From the IMG/VR virus record IMGVR_UViG_3300045912_000713, positions 1-37,858 of that record: DNA of 37,858 nt; one strand, given 5' to 3'. The position numbers and the translations under genes were made by a program. The notes under the pieces are model-generated. The model searched no databases and was not told the DNA's origin. It saw only the letters and a program-made list of their open reading frames with translations. This document shows, in pieces, positions 8,304 to 15,481 of the stretch. Numbering within the stretch: the stretch's first letter is position 1; every line of letters begins with the position of its first letter. Origin of the DNA: a virus.

Positions 8304-8649
8304 GCGCGCGCTCCCGCCGCTCCGCCATCGCCGCCAGCGCCTCGGCCTCGAGCACGCGCAGCCGCGCCAGCAGCCGGGCGTGCCAGCGCACCCCCAGCGC
8401 CCGCGCCGCCAGGTGCAGCGCCACGTAGTCCAGCCCGATCGGCTGGCCGCCCATCCCGGCGGTGCGCCACTGCGTGTCGGCGGCCAGGAACACCCTCACG
8501 GCCGGCCAGTTCTGCGCCGCCACGGGCAGGGGCGGCGGCGTGCGGGCAGCCGCCTCCGCCAGCGTCGCCGGCGCCGCCCCCAGCGCCGCCAGCCCGGCCG
8601 TGTCCGTGCCACCGCGCGGGTCGGCCCAGCGCCGCGCGACGTCCCTCAG
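8296..8649 (-). CDS. T-domain of tail assembly chaperone, made by -1 frameshift
   Basis: This frame is open from the upstream chaperone stop region to TGA at 8296-8298, but its only ordinary start is an internal GTG at 8523, which would leave the first ~40 codons unused. Those codons (LRDVARRWADPRGGTDTAGL and on) continue exactly in the -1 frame from the AAAAAAC slippery site at 8655-8649. A fusion would have 106 + 117 = 223 residues. The conserved part (AAQNWPAVRVFLAADTQWR, GLDYVALHLAARALGV) resembles the DUF1799 T-domain that binds the tape measure. Like lambda gpGT, the fusion would escort the tape measure during tail assembly. Confidence 0.8.
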   Translation of the reverse strand: MRDVARRWADPRGGTDTAGLAALGAAPATLAEAAARTPPPLPVAAQNWPAVRVFLAADTQWRTAGMGGQPIGLDYVALHLAARALGVRWHARLLARLRVLEAEALAAMAERRERARE

Positions 8650-8966
8650 TTTTTTGCCGCGGCCTTGCCGGACAGCGCATCGGCGTAGGCCTCGGCCAGG
8701 CCGACCAGCACGAAGGGGTGGTCCAGCAGCGCCGCCTTGGCGGCCGCGGTCACCTGCAGCACCCCGCCGCCCTCGGTGGCGATGCCCTGCCAGCCGACCA
8801 GCGCGGCCTCGATCAGCGCCCGCGCGTCGCCGCCGAACTCGGCGGCGCGGCGCGGCGGCAGCAGCCGGAACCGCGCGGTGAAGCGGTGTTCCGTGTGCGC
8901 GCCCCCAGCCGGCAGCCGCACGGTCACCGGCCAGTCGAAGGCGTAGTCCTCGGCCAGCACGAACAT
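8646..8966 (-). CDS. Tail assembly chaperone, G-like
   Basis: 106 residues, starting MFVLAEDYAFDWPVTVRLP and ending KAAAKN at a slippery run of A. The beta-rich N-terminus (VTVRLPAGG, FTARFRLLP) followed by helices (RALIEAALVGWQGI) fits the small G-type chaperones downstream of the tail tube gene. Most ribosomes should stop here; a minority would shift -1 into the T-domain. It lies between tube and tape measure, the conserved location for this gene in siphophages. Confidence 0.8.
   Translation of the reverse strand: MFVLAEDYAFDWPVTVRLPAGGAHTEHRFTARFRLLPPRRAAEFGGDARALIEAALVGWQGIATEGGGVLQVTAAAKAALLDHPFVLVGLAEAYADALSGKAAAKN
8649..8655 (-). other. -1 programmed frameshift slippery site A-AAA-AAC
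   Basis: The end of the G-like gene reads GCA AAA AAC TGA. The heptamer A AAA AAC is in the right phase for tandem slippage (X XXY YYZ) and the stop follows at once. Slipping by -1 gives AAA AAA CTG AGG GAC, entering the T-domain frame. Short GC-rich complementary segments downstream (GTC...GGC...GCC...GAC within about 25 nt) could form a stimulatory stem; I could not fold it. Confidence 0.8.
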
Positions 8967-8976
8967 CGATCCCTCC

Positions 8977-9903
8977 TCAGCGCACGCGGATGGTCAGCTC
9001 GTCGTCGCCCGCGTCCGGCAGCGGCACCAGGTCGAGCTCCAGCATGGCGATGCCGTCGCTGTCGCCGTAGCGCGGGTTCAGCACCTGGCAGCGGTCGAGG
9101 CGCAGCTCGACGATCCCGCCCGCCGACGTGCCCTGCTGGATCACCACCGGCACCGGCGTCTGCGCGTCGGCCACCGCGAACAGGTCGAGCGTGGCGAGCG
9201 CCGGCGCCTCGATGCGCGCGGTGGCGGCGGGCGTGCGGCCGGTGATCTGCACGCTGCGGCTGCCCACCAGGTCGCGCCAGGCCACCTGGTTGCCGAGCGT
9301 GAGCGTGAACCGCTCCAGCGGCACCGACACGCCGTTCACGGTGAACACCGGGGTGTCGACGAAACCGACGGGGCGGGGGTCGCGCCACGCGGCGAGGTCC
9401 ACGGTCGGCAGCGCCTCGGCGGCGACCGTCGTGAAGAAGGCCGTGTACTCGACGGTCAGCCGCGGGAAGGCGTTCGCGGCGAGCTCGGCCGAGACCGTGC
9501 CGCGGGCGCCGAGGCCCCGGTGGCGCGTGCCGTCGAGGTTGTAGACCAGGGTGAGGCTCTCGAAGCCCTCGGAGACGGGCGTGTAGTCCACGCGCACCCC
9601 CGCCTGCACGGTCTGCGCGAGGCCGCAGCCGCGCAGCAGCGGCCCGAACGCCGGCACCGCGCCGGCCGAGCCCGCCCCGGCCATGTCGATCGAGGCGCGC
9701 ACCTGCATGCGCTTGCCGGCCAGCACGAAGGGCCGCGCGCCGAGATACGGGCGGATCAGCGGCCGCTCGATCCGCTCGGCCTCCATCGGGGTGACCTCGG
9801 CCTCCTGCAGCAGAACGGCGTTGGCCGCGCCGGTGGGCACGGCGTCCTGGCCATAGGTGGTCTCGAGCTTGGCGAGCAGCGCGACCTTGCGGGTGAGGGC
9901 CAT
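8977..9903 (-). CDS. Major tail tube protein
   Basis: 308 residues, beginning MALTRKVALLAKLETTYGQD, a start typical of siphovirus tail tube proteins in Mu-like phages. It is beta-rich throughout (VRASIDMAGAGSAGAVPAFG; SLTLVYNLDGTRHRGLGARG), with VSAELAANAFPRLTVEYTAF in the middle and a C-terminal addition ending LPDAGDDELTIRVR. It comes directly before the G/GT chaperone and the tape measure, which fixes the assignment. It polymerises as hexameric rings around the tape measure. Confidence 0.82.
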   Translation of the reverse strand: MALTRKVALLAKLETTYGQDAVPTGAANAVLLQEAEVTPMEAERIERPLIRPYLGARPFVLAGKRMQVRASIDMAGAGSAGAVPAFGPLLRGCGLAQTVQAGVRVDYTPVSEGFESLTLVYNLDGTRHRGLGARGTVSAELAANAFPRLTVEYTAFFTTVAAEALPTVDLAAWRDPRPVGFVDTPVFTVNGVSVPLERFTLTLGNQVAWRDLVGSRSVQITGRTPAATARIEAPALATLDLFAVADAQTPVPVVIQQGTSAGGIVELRLDRCQVLNPRYGDSDGIAMLELDLVPLPDAGDDELTIRVR

Positions 9904-9906
9904 GGC

Positions 9907-10146
9907 TCAGCGCCTCCGCGCGGGGGACGGGCCGGCTGGCGGCGCCGGCGGGTCTGGGATGGGCGCGTTCGGCCCGAGCTCCGGCAGCGCCGGGGGCACG
10001 CCGCGGCCGATCGGCGCGCCGTCGGCCTCGGCCGGCCCCGGCATCGGCGGCTCCACCGTGCCGCCCACGCGCCGCAGCGCACCGTCGGGCGCGATCTCGT
10101 AGGCGCCGCCCAGGCGCGGACGATCGGGGCGCGGACCGTCGGTCAT
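9907..10146 (-). CDS. Small proline-rich protein before the tail tube gene
   Basis: 79 residues; ATG at 10146 overlaps the upstream stop (ATGA). Very rich in Pro, Gly and Ala, with no hydrophobic core, probably disordered. Only the first half (RPRLGGAYEIAPDGALRRVG) shows some beta character. Short genes like this sit between Gp37 and the tail tube in several Mu-like siphophages; the function is unknown to me. Confidence 0.6.
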   Translation of the reverse strand: MTDGPRPDRPRLGGAYEIAPDGALRRVGGTVEPPMPGPAEADGAPIGRGVPPALPELGPNAPIPDPPAPPAGPSPARRR

Positions 10147-10574
10147 GAAGGACCTCTCAGCGTGCTGCGGGTGACGTAGACGTCCTGCCAGACCACGTAG
10201 CCGCGCTCGGCGCCGACCAGCGCGCCGGAGACGTAGCCCAGCGGGTCGTGGTCCGGTCCGGGCGGCCAGCCGATCAGCTGCGCGCGCACCGCCTGGCGCA
10301 CCGTGCGCAGCGCGGCGGAGGCCGCAGCCCCGCGGCCGTCGCGCAGGCTCGCGACCACCAGGACGATGCCGAGCCGCTCGGTCAGGCGCTGGCGCGTGCC
10401 GCCGGTCGCCAGCGCGTTCGCCGTCGCCTCGTCGGCGAGCTCGATGACATAGGCCGCCGGGCAGCGCGCGGCCGGCGGCGGCGCCTCCAGCGCGGCGTAC
10501 TCGGCCGCGGTGTCGATGGTGCGGAGGAGCGGCGGGTCCATGGCCGCCAGCCGCTCGCGGATCGCCTCGATCAT
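10143..10574 (-). CDS. Gp37-like (DUF1834) head-tail/tail completion protein
   Basis: 143 residues from ATG 10574, overlapping the preceding stop (ATGA); the longer open frame to 11147 only shadows that gene. N-terminus MIEAIRERLAAMDPPLLRTI, then AYVIELADEATANALATGG, a strand-rich core (RLGIVLVVASLR) and a C-terminal VVWQDVYVTRSTLRG. This is the pattern of Mu-like Gp37/DUF1834, which follows the virion morphogenesis gene and precedes the tail tube. It probably acts at the tail end that joins the head. Confidence 0.78.
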   Translation of the reverse strand: MIEAIRERLAAMDPPLLRTIDTAAEYAALEAPPPAARCPAAYVIELADEATANALATGGTRQRLTERLGIVLVVASLRDGRGAAASAALRTVRQAVRAQLIGWPPGPDHDPLGYVSGALVGAERGYVVWQDVYVTRSTLRGPS

Positions 10575-11074
10575 GCCGCCGCCCCGTCGCCCAGCCGCTC
10601 GCGCAGCCAGTGCGCCGCGATCGCCGGGATGTGCTCGCGGTCGGCCGCGTCGAGGCCGAGGAACGGCCGGGCCGGGATCGTCACCGCGCGCTTGGTCACC
10701 CAGGCGTTGCCGATCCTGAACCGCAGTCCCTTCGGGGTCTTCGCGGCGATGCCCGCGCCGAACTGGTGCGTGCCGGCGTAGCCGACATTCGTGCCGACCT
10801 CGACGGCGTTCGGGCCGGGCCGATGCGTGATCGAGGCGCGCAGCCGGCCGCTGTCCACCAGCGTCTGGCCGCCGACCGAGGCGGCGCGGCGCGAGCGCTG
10901 CCAGGGCACCCCGGCGGGCGAGCGCTGGTCCTCGAACCTGAGCTGCGTGCTGGCCACCAGCGCGGCGCCGATCCGGTCCATCAGCTCCGTCAGGTCGTCG
11001 ACCTGCCCGGCCGCGTCGCGCAGCGCCTGCACGGCGACGCGGTCGCGGGCAGTGAGGCGGACGCGCGCGACCAT
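10571..11074 (-). CDS. Phage virion morphogenesis protein (Mu gpG-like)
   Basis: 167 residues, TGATG start at 11074. The sequence follows Mu gpG/tail completion protein: helical N-terminus (LTELMDRIGAALVASTQLRF), then SPAGVPWQRSRRAA, LVDSGRLRASITHR, GTNVGYAGTHQFGAGI, and C-terminal IPARPFLGLDAADREHI. In Mu this gene lies beside F; here it has moved to the joining cluster between DUF1320 and Gp37, as in siphovirus relatives of Mu. Confidence 0.88.
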   Translation of the reverse strand: MVARVRLTARDRVAVQALRDAAGQVDDLTELMDRIGAALVASTQLRFEDQRSPAGVPWQRSRRAASVGGQTLVDSGRLRASITHRPGPNAVEVGTNVGYAGTHQFGAGIAAKTPKGLRFRIGNAWVTKRAVTIPARPFLGLDAADREHIPAIAAHWLRERLGDGAAA

Positions 11075-11499
11075 CAGCCGGTGTAGTCCCTGAGCTGGTC
11101 GCGGCCGAGCTCGCGCTCGGGTGCCGCGACCCGCACCGGGCCGCCATGCACCGACGCGGTCGGCGGCAGCGCGCCGGCCAGCACCGCGCGGCCGTCAGCG
11201 ATGTCGCGCAGGAAGCGCAGCGCGTCCTGGTAGGCCTGGCGCACGCCCTCGGCGGCCACCGGCTGGTGCAGGCGGTAGCGCGCGATGTCGCAGCAGAGCC
11301 CGACCAGCACCGGCAGGACGGGATCGACCGGCACGGCGTAGCGCGCGCCGAGATAGCCGTCGATCTCGGCCGAGGCGTCGTCGAGATGGCGCTGCGCCAC
11401 CGCGGCGTCGATGGTCGCGCCGCCCTCGCGGTCGGTGCGCTCGATCAGCTCGTCGGCGCCGAACCGGGTCTCCAGGTCCTGGAGCGTGGCGTAGGCCAT
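11074..11499 (-). CDS. Gp36-like (DUF1320) head-tail connector protein
   Basis: 141 residues starting MAYATLQDLETRFGADELIE, the hallmark of DUF1320 (Mu gp36), with the helical segment EIDGYLGARYAVPVDPVLPV and CCDIARYRLHQP. The family joins head and tail. Its place after the capsid genes and before gpG- and Gp37-like genes matches other Mu-like genomes. Confidence 0.88.
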   Translation of the reverse strand: MAYATLQDLETRFGADELIERTDREGGATIDAAVAQRHLDDASAEIDGYLGARYAVPVDPVLPVLVGLCCDIARYRLHQPVAAEGVRQAYQDALRFLRDIADGRAVLAGALPPTASVHGGPVRVAAPERELGRDQLRDYTG

Positions 11500-11507
11500 G
11501 ATCCCCG

Positions 11508-11744
11508 TCAGCGCCGGCGGCGCCGGGCGGGCGCGGCGTTACCCTCCGCCCGTCCATCGCTCTCCGCGGGGGGGGCATCAGGATCGTCCGGCGCGCCGCC
11601 GGGCATGCTCATAGCGCCATCCGCCGCGACCGCCGCGCCGCTCGCGAGCAGCTGCAGGGCGAAGTGCGGCGGCAGCTCGAACTCCGATCCCACGCCGTGC
11701 ACGACGCGGTCGTGGTCGATCGGGCTGACGGCGCGCAGGCGCAT
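11508..11744 (-). CDS. Small capsid-region protein
   Basis: 78 residues from ATG 11744, 5 bp after the major capsid stop (GTG at 11747 also possible); the longer frame upstream is a shadow of the capsid gene. It begins MRLRAVSPIDHDRVVHGVG, similar to short phage proteins of the type 'M..ral..i.hdG..y.pGd...l' next to connector genes, and ends in a basic Arg-rich tail. Probably a minor head or joining protein; function unproven. Confidence 0.7.
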   Translation of the reverse strand: MRLRAVSPIDHDRVVHGVGSEFELPPHFALQLLASGAAVAADGAMSMPGGAPDDPDAPPAESDGRAEGNAAPARRRRR

Positions 11745-11749
11745 CACGG

Positions 11750-12679
11750 TCAGGCGACCGCGTTCTGGAAGAAGTAGCCCAAATCCGGGGCGGCGATCAC
11801 CTCGGCGACGCTCTCGCCGACGCGGATCCGCTCGCCGCCGCGCATGCCGATATGAGGGTCCGGGATCGCGCCGGCGACCCGCTCGCCCCACTGCGCCGTG
11901 AAGCCGAAGGTCGTGCGGTTGCCGCGCGTGTCGGCCATGCCGTCGCGGTGAATCAGCGCGGCATGCTTGCCCCAGACGCGCGCCAGCGTCGGCGTCTGTC
12001 CCTTCTTGGCCGTGTTGAGCCAGCCCGGCCCCACGAGGATCTCCTGGAGTTCCAGAAGCTCGGCCACCTGCTGGCGGTTCACCACGCCGGCGTTCTGGGC
12101 TGTTCCGTACACTGCCTGAACCACCTTCGGGTGCTGCCTCAGCTTCGTCCACACCGCCTGGCCGACCACCAGCACGTTCGCGCGCATCACCAGCAGGTCG
12201 TTGGCTGCCAGGATCGCGTCGATCGGGTTGGCGTCCGCGTGCGACCACTGCGATGTGCCAGAGAGCGTCGTGCGGTTGGTTGTCGGGTAGGTGCCGAGCG
12301 CGAACACCAGGTCGGCGACGCGCTTCTCGCGGTCGAGCGCGATCAGGTCGGCGAGGCCCTCCACCGCGCGGCCGCGCGGGTCCATGTTCGCCGGCGCCTG
12401 ATCGAGGTCGGCCTGCGGGATCGGGTCGTCGAGGGCGTAGTCGGAGCACATGCCCGGCGTCTCGGTGGCGGTGAACTCCACCTCGTTCGGCTTCGACCGC
12501 CGCCCGACCTTGGTGTCGGGCAGCGTGAATCCCTCGGCGAGCGCGTGCTTGAAGTACTTGAACTCCTGCGTGGCCACCGGGACGCGCGGCAGCACCTGAT
12601 CGGCGATCATCTCCGCGTTGCGGTACCGGATCGCGATCGCGGTCAGCGCGGGCTGGATGGGGAAGGGCGCGTTGGCCAT
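11750..12679 (-). CDS. Major capsid protein
   Basis: 309 residues. It begins MANAPFPIQPALTAIAIRYR, then ADQVLPRVPVATQEFKYFKH, DPIPQADLDQAPANMDPRG, LVFALGTYPTTNRTTLSGTS and LLELQEILVGPGWLNTAKKG, all matching the major capsid protein of Mu-like siphophages and related prophages with the HK97-type fold. It is preceded by a decoration protein and the protease/scaffold gene. The + strand has lower codon-level GC extremes here than in the tail genes. Confidence 0.88.
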   Translation of the reverse strand: MANAPFPIQPALTAIAIRYRNAEMIADQVLPRVPVATQEFKYFKHALAEGFTLPDTKVGRRSKPNEVEFTATETPGMCSDYALDDPIPQADLDQAPANMDPRGRAVEGLADLIALDREKRVADLVFALGTYPTTNRTTLSGTSQWSHADANPIDAILAANDLLVMRANVLVVGQAVWTKLRQHPKVVQAVYGTAQNAGVVNRQQVAELLELQEILVGPGWLNTAKKGQTPTLARVWGKHAALIHRDGMADTRGNRTTFGFTAQWGERVAGAIPDPHIGMRGGERIRVGESVAEVIAAPDLGYFFQNAVA

Positions 12680-12695
12680 TGGTCCGGTGCTCCTG

Positions 12696-13079
12696 TCAGC
12701 CCTGGATCCGGCCCTGCGCGAGCAGGGCCGGGATGATGTCGCCCGGCGCCGCGCTCATCAGCGCGATCCCGACGATGCCGTTGTTGACGCCGGACGCCGG
12801 GGCGGCGGCGACCGCAAGGCCCGAGCCGTTGGTGGTGAGATAGTCGCCGCGGCTGATCGACCCGCCGGCGGTCACCTCGACGACGCCGGCGATCGCCACG
12901 TCGACGCGGTGGCCCTGCGCGGCGGTGCCGGGCTGCACCGACACGCCGATCGGCGTGTCGGTGACCGCGGTCGTGGCGACCACCTCGCCGTCAGCCGCGC
13001 CCAGCCTGACGATCTGCCGCTCAGCGACGCCGCCGGAGCCGGCAACGAAGTTCCTGATCAGGATGGGCGTCTGGCTCAT
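12696..13079 (-). CDS. Capsid decoration (cement) protein, DUF2190
   Basis: 127 residues, beta-rich, with the DUF2190 pattern: RNFVAGSGGVAERQIVRLG, PIGVSVQPGTAAQGHRVDVA, VTAGGSISRGDYLTTNGSG and GIVGIALMSAAPGDIIPALL. These proteins trimerise on the capsid surface and stabilise it. ATG 13079 overlaps the protease stop by 4 bp, so protease, cement and capsid are coupled. Confidence 0.85.
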   Translation of the reverse strand: MSQTPILIRNFVAGSGGVAERQIVRLGAADGEVVATTAVTDTPIGVSVQPGTAAQGHRVDVAIAGVVEVTAGGSISRGDYLTTNGSGLAVAAAPASGVNNGIVGIALMSAAPGDIIPALLAQGRIQG

Positions 13080-13549
13080 GCGTCCCTCTCTCCGGTGACG
13101 AGGCGTACCGCCTCGCGGAAGGTGATGGTCTGCCCGGCATCGGCGCGCTTCTTCACCAGCGCGTCGGCGGCGGCCTCGATCGAGCGCCGGTCGGCCGGGT
13201 CAGCCGCCCGCACCCCGTCCGCGCCGGCGTGCTCGGCGAAGCTCACGCGCTGCGGCAGCCTGCCGAGCAGCGCGCGCAGCGCGTCGCGCGGCGTCACGCT
13301 GCCGGCCTCGGCGAACTCGACCGTCGCGGTCGCGTCGAGCTGGCTCAGCAGCGACGCCGCCAGCGGCTTCAGCTCGACCGGCAGGCGCGCCTCGCGCACC
13401 AGCCCCTCGACGAACTGAGCGTCCTCGGCCTCGCGCCGCGCGCGCTCGGCGGCGGCGAGCCGCTGCTCGCGCGCGGCGGCCTCGGCCTCGCGGGCCGCGA
13501 GCGCCTGCTCGCGCTCGGCGAACTCCGCCGAGCGATCGGGGTCCGGCAT
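13076..13549 (-). CDS. Nested scaffold protein (Mu gpZ-like), in-frame internal start
   Basis: Inside the protease gene, the ATG at 13549 is preceded by AAGAAGGAGACGGCG, a strong ribosome binding site at proper distance. Starting here gives a 157-residue protein, MPDPDRSAEFAEREQALAAR and on, which is the scaffold domain alone. Mu makes its scaffold gpZ the same way, from an internal in-frame start in gene I. The reading frame and SD are seen directly; the product is inferred. Confidence 0.65.
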   Translation of the reverse strand: MPDPDRSAEFAEREQALAAREAEAAAREQRLAAAERARREAEDAQFVEGLVREARLPVELKPLAASLLSQLDATATVEFAEAGSVTPRDALRALLGRLPQRVSFAEHAGADGVRAADPADRRSIEAAADALVKKRADAGQTITFREAVRLVTGERDA

Positions 13550-14242
13550 CGCCGTCTCCTTCTTCGTTTCGTCCTCGGCCGCGGCGGCGGGCGAGGGCTG
13601 GGGTGAGGGGGACTCGCTGAACGCGGCGGCCGCGGGCGCCGGCGTCTCGGCGATCGCGTCGATCTCGGCGGCGGGCAGCGCGCGGTCGGCCGCCTCGGCG
13701 CCGAACTGCGTCAGGATCAGCTCGCGCAGGCCGCGGAACAGCCGCGCCGCGAGCGACAGCGACCAGCTCTCGGCGAACTCGACCACGCCCTCGTCGCCGC
13801 CCGCGAACCGGACCGGCGCCAGGCCCTTCACGGCCGGCGGCTGCGCGCCCAGGAAGCCAACGTGGCGCAGGTACCAGCCGCCCTTCGCCGGGTTGCCCGG
13901 CGCCTCGGGGCCGTAGAGCGCGATCGAGACCTTCTTGAACCGGCCCTCGCGCACCAGCTCGGCGAACCGCGGCTCGACCTGCCGCGGCACCGCGCGCAGC
14001 GTGCCGCCATCCGCCTGCAGGCGCTCGATCCAGCCATAGGCCGGGGCGTCGTCGGCGGGGTGGCCGACCACGATCGGCGCCTCGTGCAGTCCGGGGTCGT
14101 AGCTCGCGGCGATCGCCGCGAGGTCCGCCTCGGTGATCGTCACGCGGCGGCCCGAGGCGTCGACATGCGTGCCGGCCCGGAACACCTCGATCGGTGCCGG
14201 CCGGCCGGTCGCGTCAGGATCGGTGTTGCGCGCGGGTGCCAT
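13076..14242 (-). CDS. Capsid maturation protease with scaffold domain (Mu gpI-like)
   Basis: 388 residues from ATG 14242 (GTG 14251 would add three). N-terminal protease domain: PIEVFRAGTHVDASGRRVTI, LHEAPIVVGHPADDAPAYGW, FKKVSIALYG and GWYLRHVGFLGAQPPAVKGL, characteristic of the Mu I protease group. From about residue 232 a charged helical region (REQALAAREAEAAAREQRL) is the scaffold domain, and it has its own internal start (see 13076-13549). A Pro-rich linker SPSPQPSP between the two is encoded by a host-like repeat. A Mor-type promoter lies directly upstream; if its -10 is correct, the mRNA would begin at or just before this ATG. Confidence 0.87.
   Translation of the reverse strand: MAPARNTDPDATGRPAPIEVFRAGTHVDASGRRVTITEADLAAIAASYDPGLHEAPIVVGHPADDAPAYGWIERLQADGGTLRAVPRQVEPRFAELVREGRFKKVSIALYGPEAPGNPAKGGWYLRHVGFLGAQPPAVKGLAPVRFAGGDEGVVEFAESWSLSLAARLFRGLRELILTQFGAEAADRALPAAEIDAIAETPAPAAAAFSESPSPQPSPAAAAEDETKKETAMPDPDRSAEFAEREQALAAREAEAAAREQRLAAAERARREAEDAQFVEGLVREARLPVELKPLAASLLSQLDATATVEFAEAGSVTPRDALRALLGRLPQRVSFAEHAGADGVRAADPADRRSIEAAADALVKKRADAGQTITFREAVRLVTGERDA
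13591..13613. repeat. Host-like REP fragment inside the protease gene
   Basis: Contains GAGGGCTGGGGTGAGGG (13593-13609), identical to 17 bp in the portal gene (17219-17235). On the coding strand it gives SPQPSP. This sequence type is common as dispersed palindromic repeats in Proteobacteria and here forms an in-frame linker. Confidence 0.6.
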
Positions 14243-14249
14243 CGGAGGC

Positions 14250-14296
14250 ACCCTAGGGATGCCGCGCCGGCGGGCTCAGGCTGACGCATTTCAGCC
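14250..14296 (-). promoter_or_regulatory. Candidate Mor-activated late promoter for the capsid-tail operon
   Basis: A dyad GGCTGA-N6-TCAGCC (14279-14296) lies just before the protease gene. Counted on the minus strand, 23 bases separate it from a -10-like TAGGGT (14255-14250). The same dyad, with the same 23-bp gap to CATGGT, precedes the first late operon at 26887-26933; over 24 bases including flanks the two differ at two positions. In Mu, the Mor footprint also ends about 23 bp before the -10, and no -35 is needed. Mu likewise has a late promoter just before gene I. Confidence 0.62.
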
Positions 14297-14314
14297 CCGA
14301 CGTCCCGGTTTCGC

Positions 14315-14343
14315 TTGGCGCCAGCGCGCGGGTCGGCTACGCT
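14315..14343 (+). promoter_or_regulatory. Candidate promoter of the + strand cassette
   Basis: TTGGCG (14315-14320) and TACGCT (14338-14343) are 17 bp apart, a fair sigma-70-like match in this GC-rich DNA, on the opposite strand to the phage late genes. It lies back to back with the late promoter. A strong ribosome site AAGGAGG (14386-14392) stands 8 bp before the first cassette ATG. Confidence 0.5.
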
Positions 14344-14400
14344 TCATAAACGGATCGCGGGCATGGGGCCCGGATCGACGAGGTCAAGGAGGACCTGACG

Positions 14401-14766
14401 ATGACGAGCGCACGTTTCACCATCGATGCGGCCGCCGAGATCTTCGCCGCGCGGATGCTCAGCCTGGGCTACGAGATAGCGGCGGGAGGCGCGCACGAGA
14501 GCGGCAGCCGCTACGTCACCGTCCGCTTCGTGGTCGGCCAGAGCGAGGTCGAGTGCATCGACGGTTCGATGATCGCGGTCGAGGACACCGAGACCATCAA
14601 GGTTCGGTTCAGCGATCACGAGGCCCGATATGAGCGGGATCTCGACGTGGCAGTGCTGCGCTTCCACGACAGTGCGCACGTGGGCGTCGATGCGCCCGGC
14701 GACCTGGACACCGTTGTCGAGCGCGCGCGCGCGCTGATCCGCCGCCGCGTGGAGGACGCACGATGA
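14401..14766 (+). CDS. Cassette gene 1, unknown 121-residue protein (moron-like)
   Basis: 121 residues on the strand opposite the late genes, with a good promoter candidate and SD. Predicted mixed alpha/beta: helix AAAEIFAARMLSLGYEIA, strands RYVTVRFVV and SEVECIDGSMIAVED, ending in a basic helix VERARALIRRRVEDAR. No signal peptide or membrane segment. I do not recognise the family. It overlaps the next gene by ATGA, so the three cassette genes are one operon. Its own control signals suggest expression in the lysogen. Confidence 0.7.
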   Translation: MTSARFTIDAAAEIFAARMLSLGYEIAAGGAHESGSRYVTVRFVVGQSEVECIDGSMIAVEDTETIKVRFSDHEARYERDLDVAVLRFHDSAHVGVDAPGDLDTVVERARALIRRRVEDAR

Positions 14767-15029
14767 GCCCGCGCGCGTTCACTTGGCTCGTGTGCCACGA
14801 TCGGCTTGGCGGCGAGGCCGTCTGCATCGACGGCCGCGACCAGACATGGATCGACCGCTGGATCGCGCGACGCGAGGAGGCGATCCCCGGGGCCTGGTGC
14901 GAGATCGTGCACGCCGCGCCGGGCCGCAACTGGGACGGTTCGCGGCTCAGTCGACGCCGCGCGGCCCAGCTCGAAATGGAGATCGGTCAACGGCTCTTGC
15001 GGCGCGAGCGACAGGAGCGACAGCAGTGA
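14763..15029 (+). CDS. Cassette gene 2, unknown 88-residue protein
   Basis: 88 residues, ATG in a 4-bp overlap with gene 1. Tryptophan-rich N-terminal part (FTWLVCHDRLGGEAVCIDGR, WIDRWIARREEAIPGAWCEI) and a very basic C-terminal helix (RRRAAQLEMEIGQRLLRRER), which could bind nucleic acid. Three cysteines (11, 21 and 46) are spaced irregularly. No family recognised. Confidence 0.65.
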   Translation: MSPRAFTWLVCHDRLGGEAVCIDGRDQTWIDRWIARREEAIPGAWCEIVHAAPGRNWDGSRLSRRRAAQLEMEIGQRLLRRERQERQQ

Positions 15030-15481
15030 CCCCCGACGCCCTCGCCGGCGCGCTGCGCGAGCTCTGTCCCGGCCAGGGGTGGCTCGCGCGCGGCGCGGCG
15101 CTGCTCGGCGTCAACCCGCGCGGCCTGCGCCAGATGCTCGCCGGCGACCGCGCGGTGCCGCCCGGCGTCGCGCAGCAGCTCGGCGCGCTGCTGACCGGTG
15201 GCGACCGCTGGGTGCTCGGCGACGGCGACCGCAGCGGCGGCGCCTGGCTGATCCACCTGCGCGCGCCGCGCTTCGCTGCGCGCCTGGTGGACGAGGACGA
15301 CCCCGACACGCTGCGCGGCGCCGACACGCTCGCCGGGCTCACGCTCTCGCTCGGTGGCGCGCTTGTGCTCTGCCAGATCGTCTGGATCGACCCGCCGCCC
15401 GCCGATCTTCAGCCTCTGCTCGCGGAGGCCGCCGAGGCGGTCGGGCGGCTGCTCGCCGGCGAGGCCCTGGGAAGCCCGTAG
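15026..15481 (+). CDS. Cassette gene 3, HTH-like protein
   Basis: 151 residues from GTG 15026, overlapping gene 2 by GTGA; the longer frame from 14783 overlaps gene 2 almost fully and is rejected. Residues about 19-57 (WLARGAALLGVNPRGLRQML, then VPPGVAQQLGALL) resemble a Cro/XRE helix-turn-helix. The rest is acidic, with a hydrophobic part (LTLSLGGALVLCQIVWI). It may regulate the cassette or act as the antitoxin-like partner of gene 1 or 2; that is only a suggestion. Confidence 0.68.
   Translation: MTPDALAGALRELCPGQGWLARGAALLGVNPRGLRQMLAGDRAVPPGVAQQLGALLTGGDRWVLGDGDRSGGAWLIHLRAPRFAARLVDEDDPDTLRGADTLAGLTLSLGGALVLCQIVWIDPPPADLQPLLAEAAEAVGRLLAGEALGSP

Noticed and set aside
8296-8523. T-domain as an independent 75-residue gene from GTG 8523
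   Set aside because: It would waste ~40 open codons upstream that continue in phase from a perfect slippery site; the frameshift explains the region better.
6852-9245. 797-codon + strand frame over the tape measure and chaperone
   Set aside because: Antisense shadow with low-complexity composition. The minus-strand genes have recognised families and coupled starts.
14783-15481. Longer version of cassette gene 3 starting at 14783
   Set aside because: It would overlap cassette gene 2 nearly completely; GTG at 15026 is in the same GTGA coupling used throughout.
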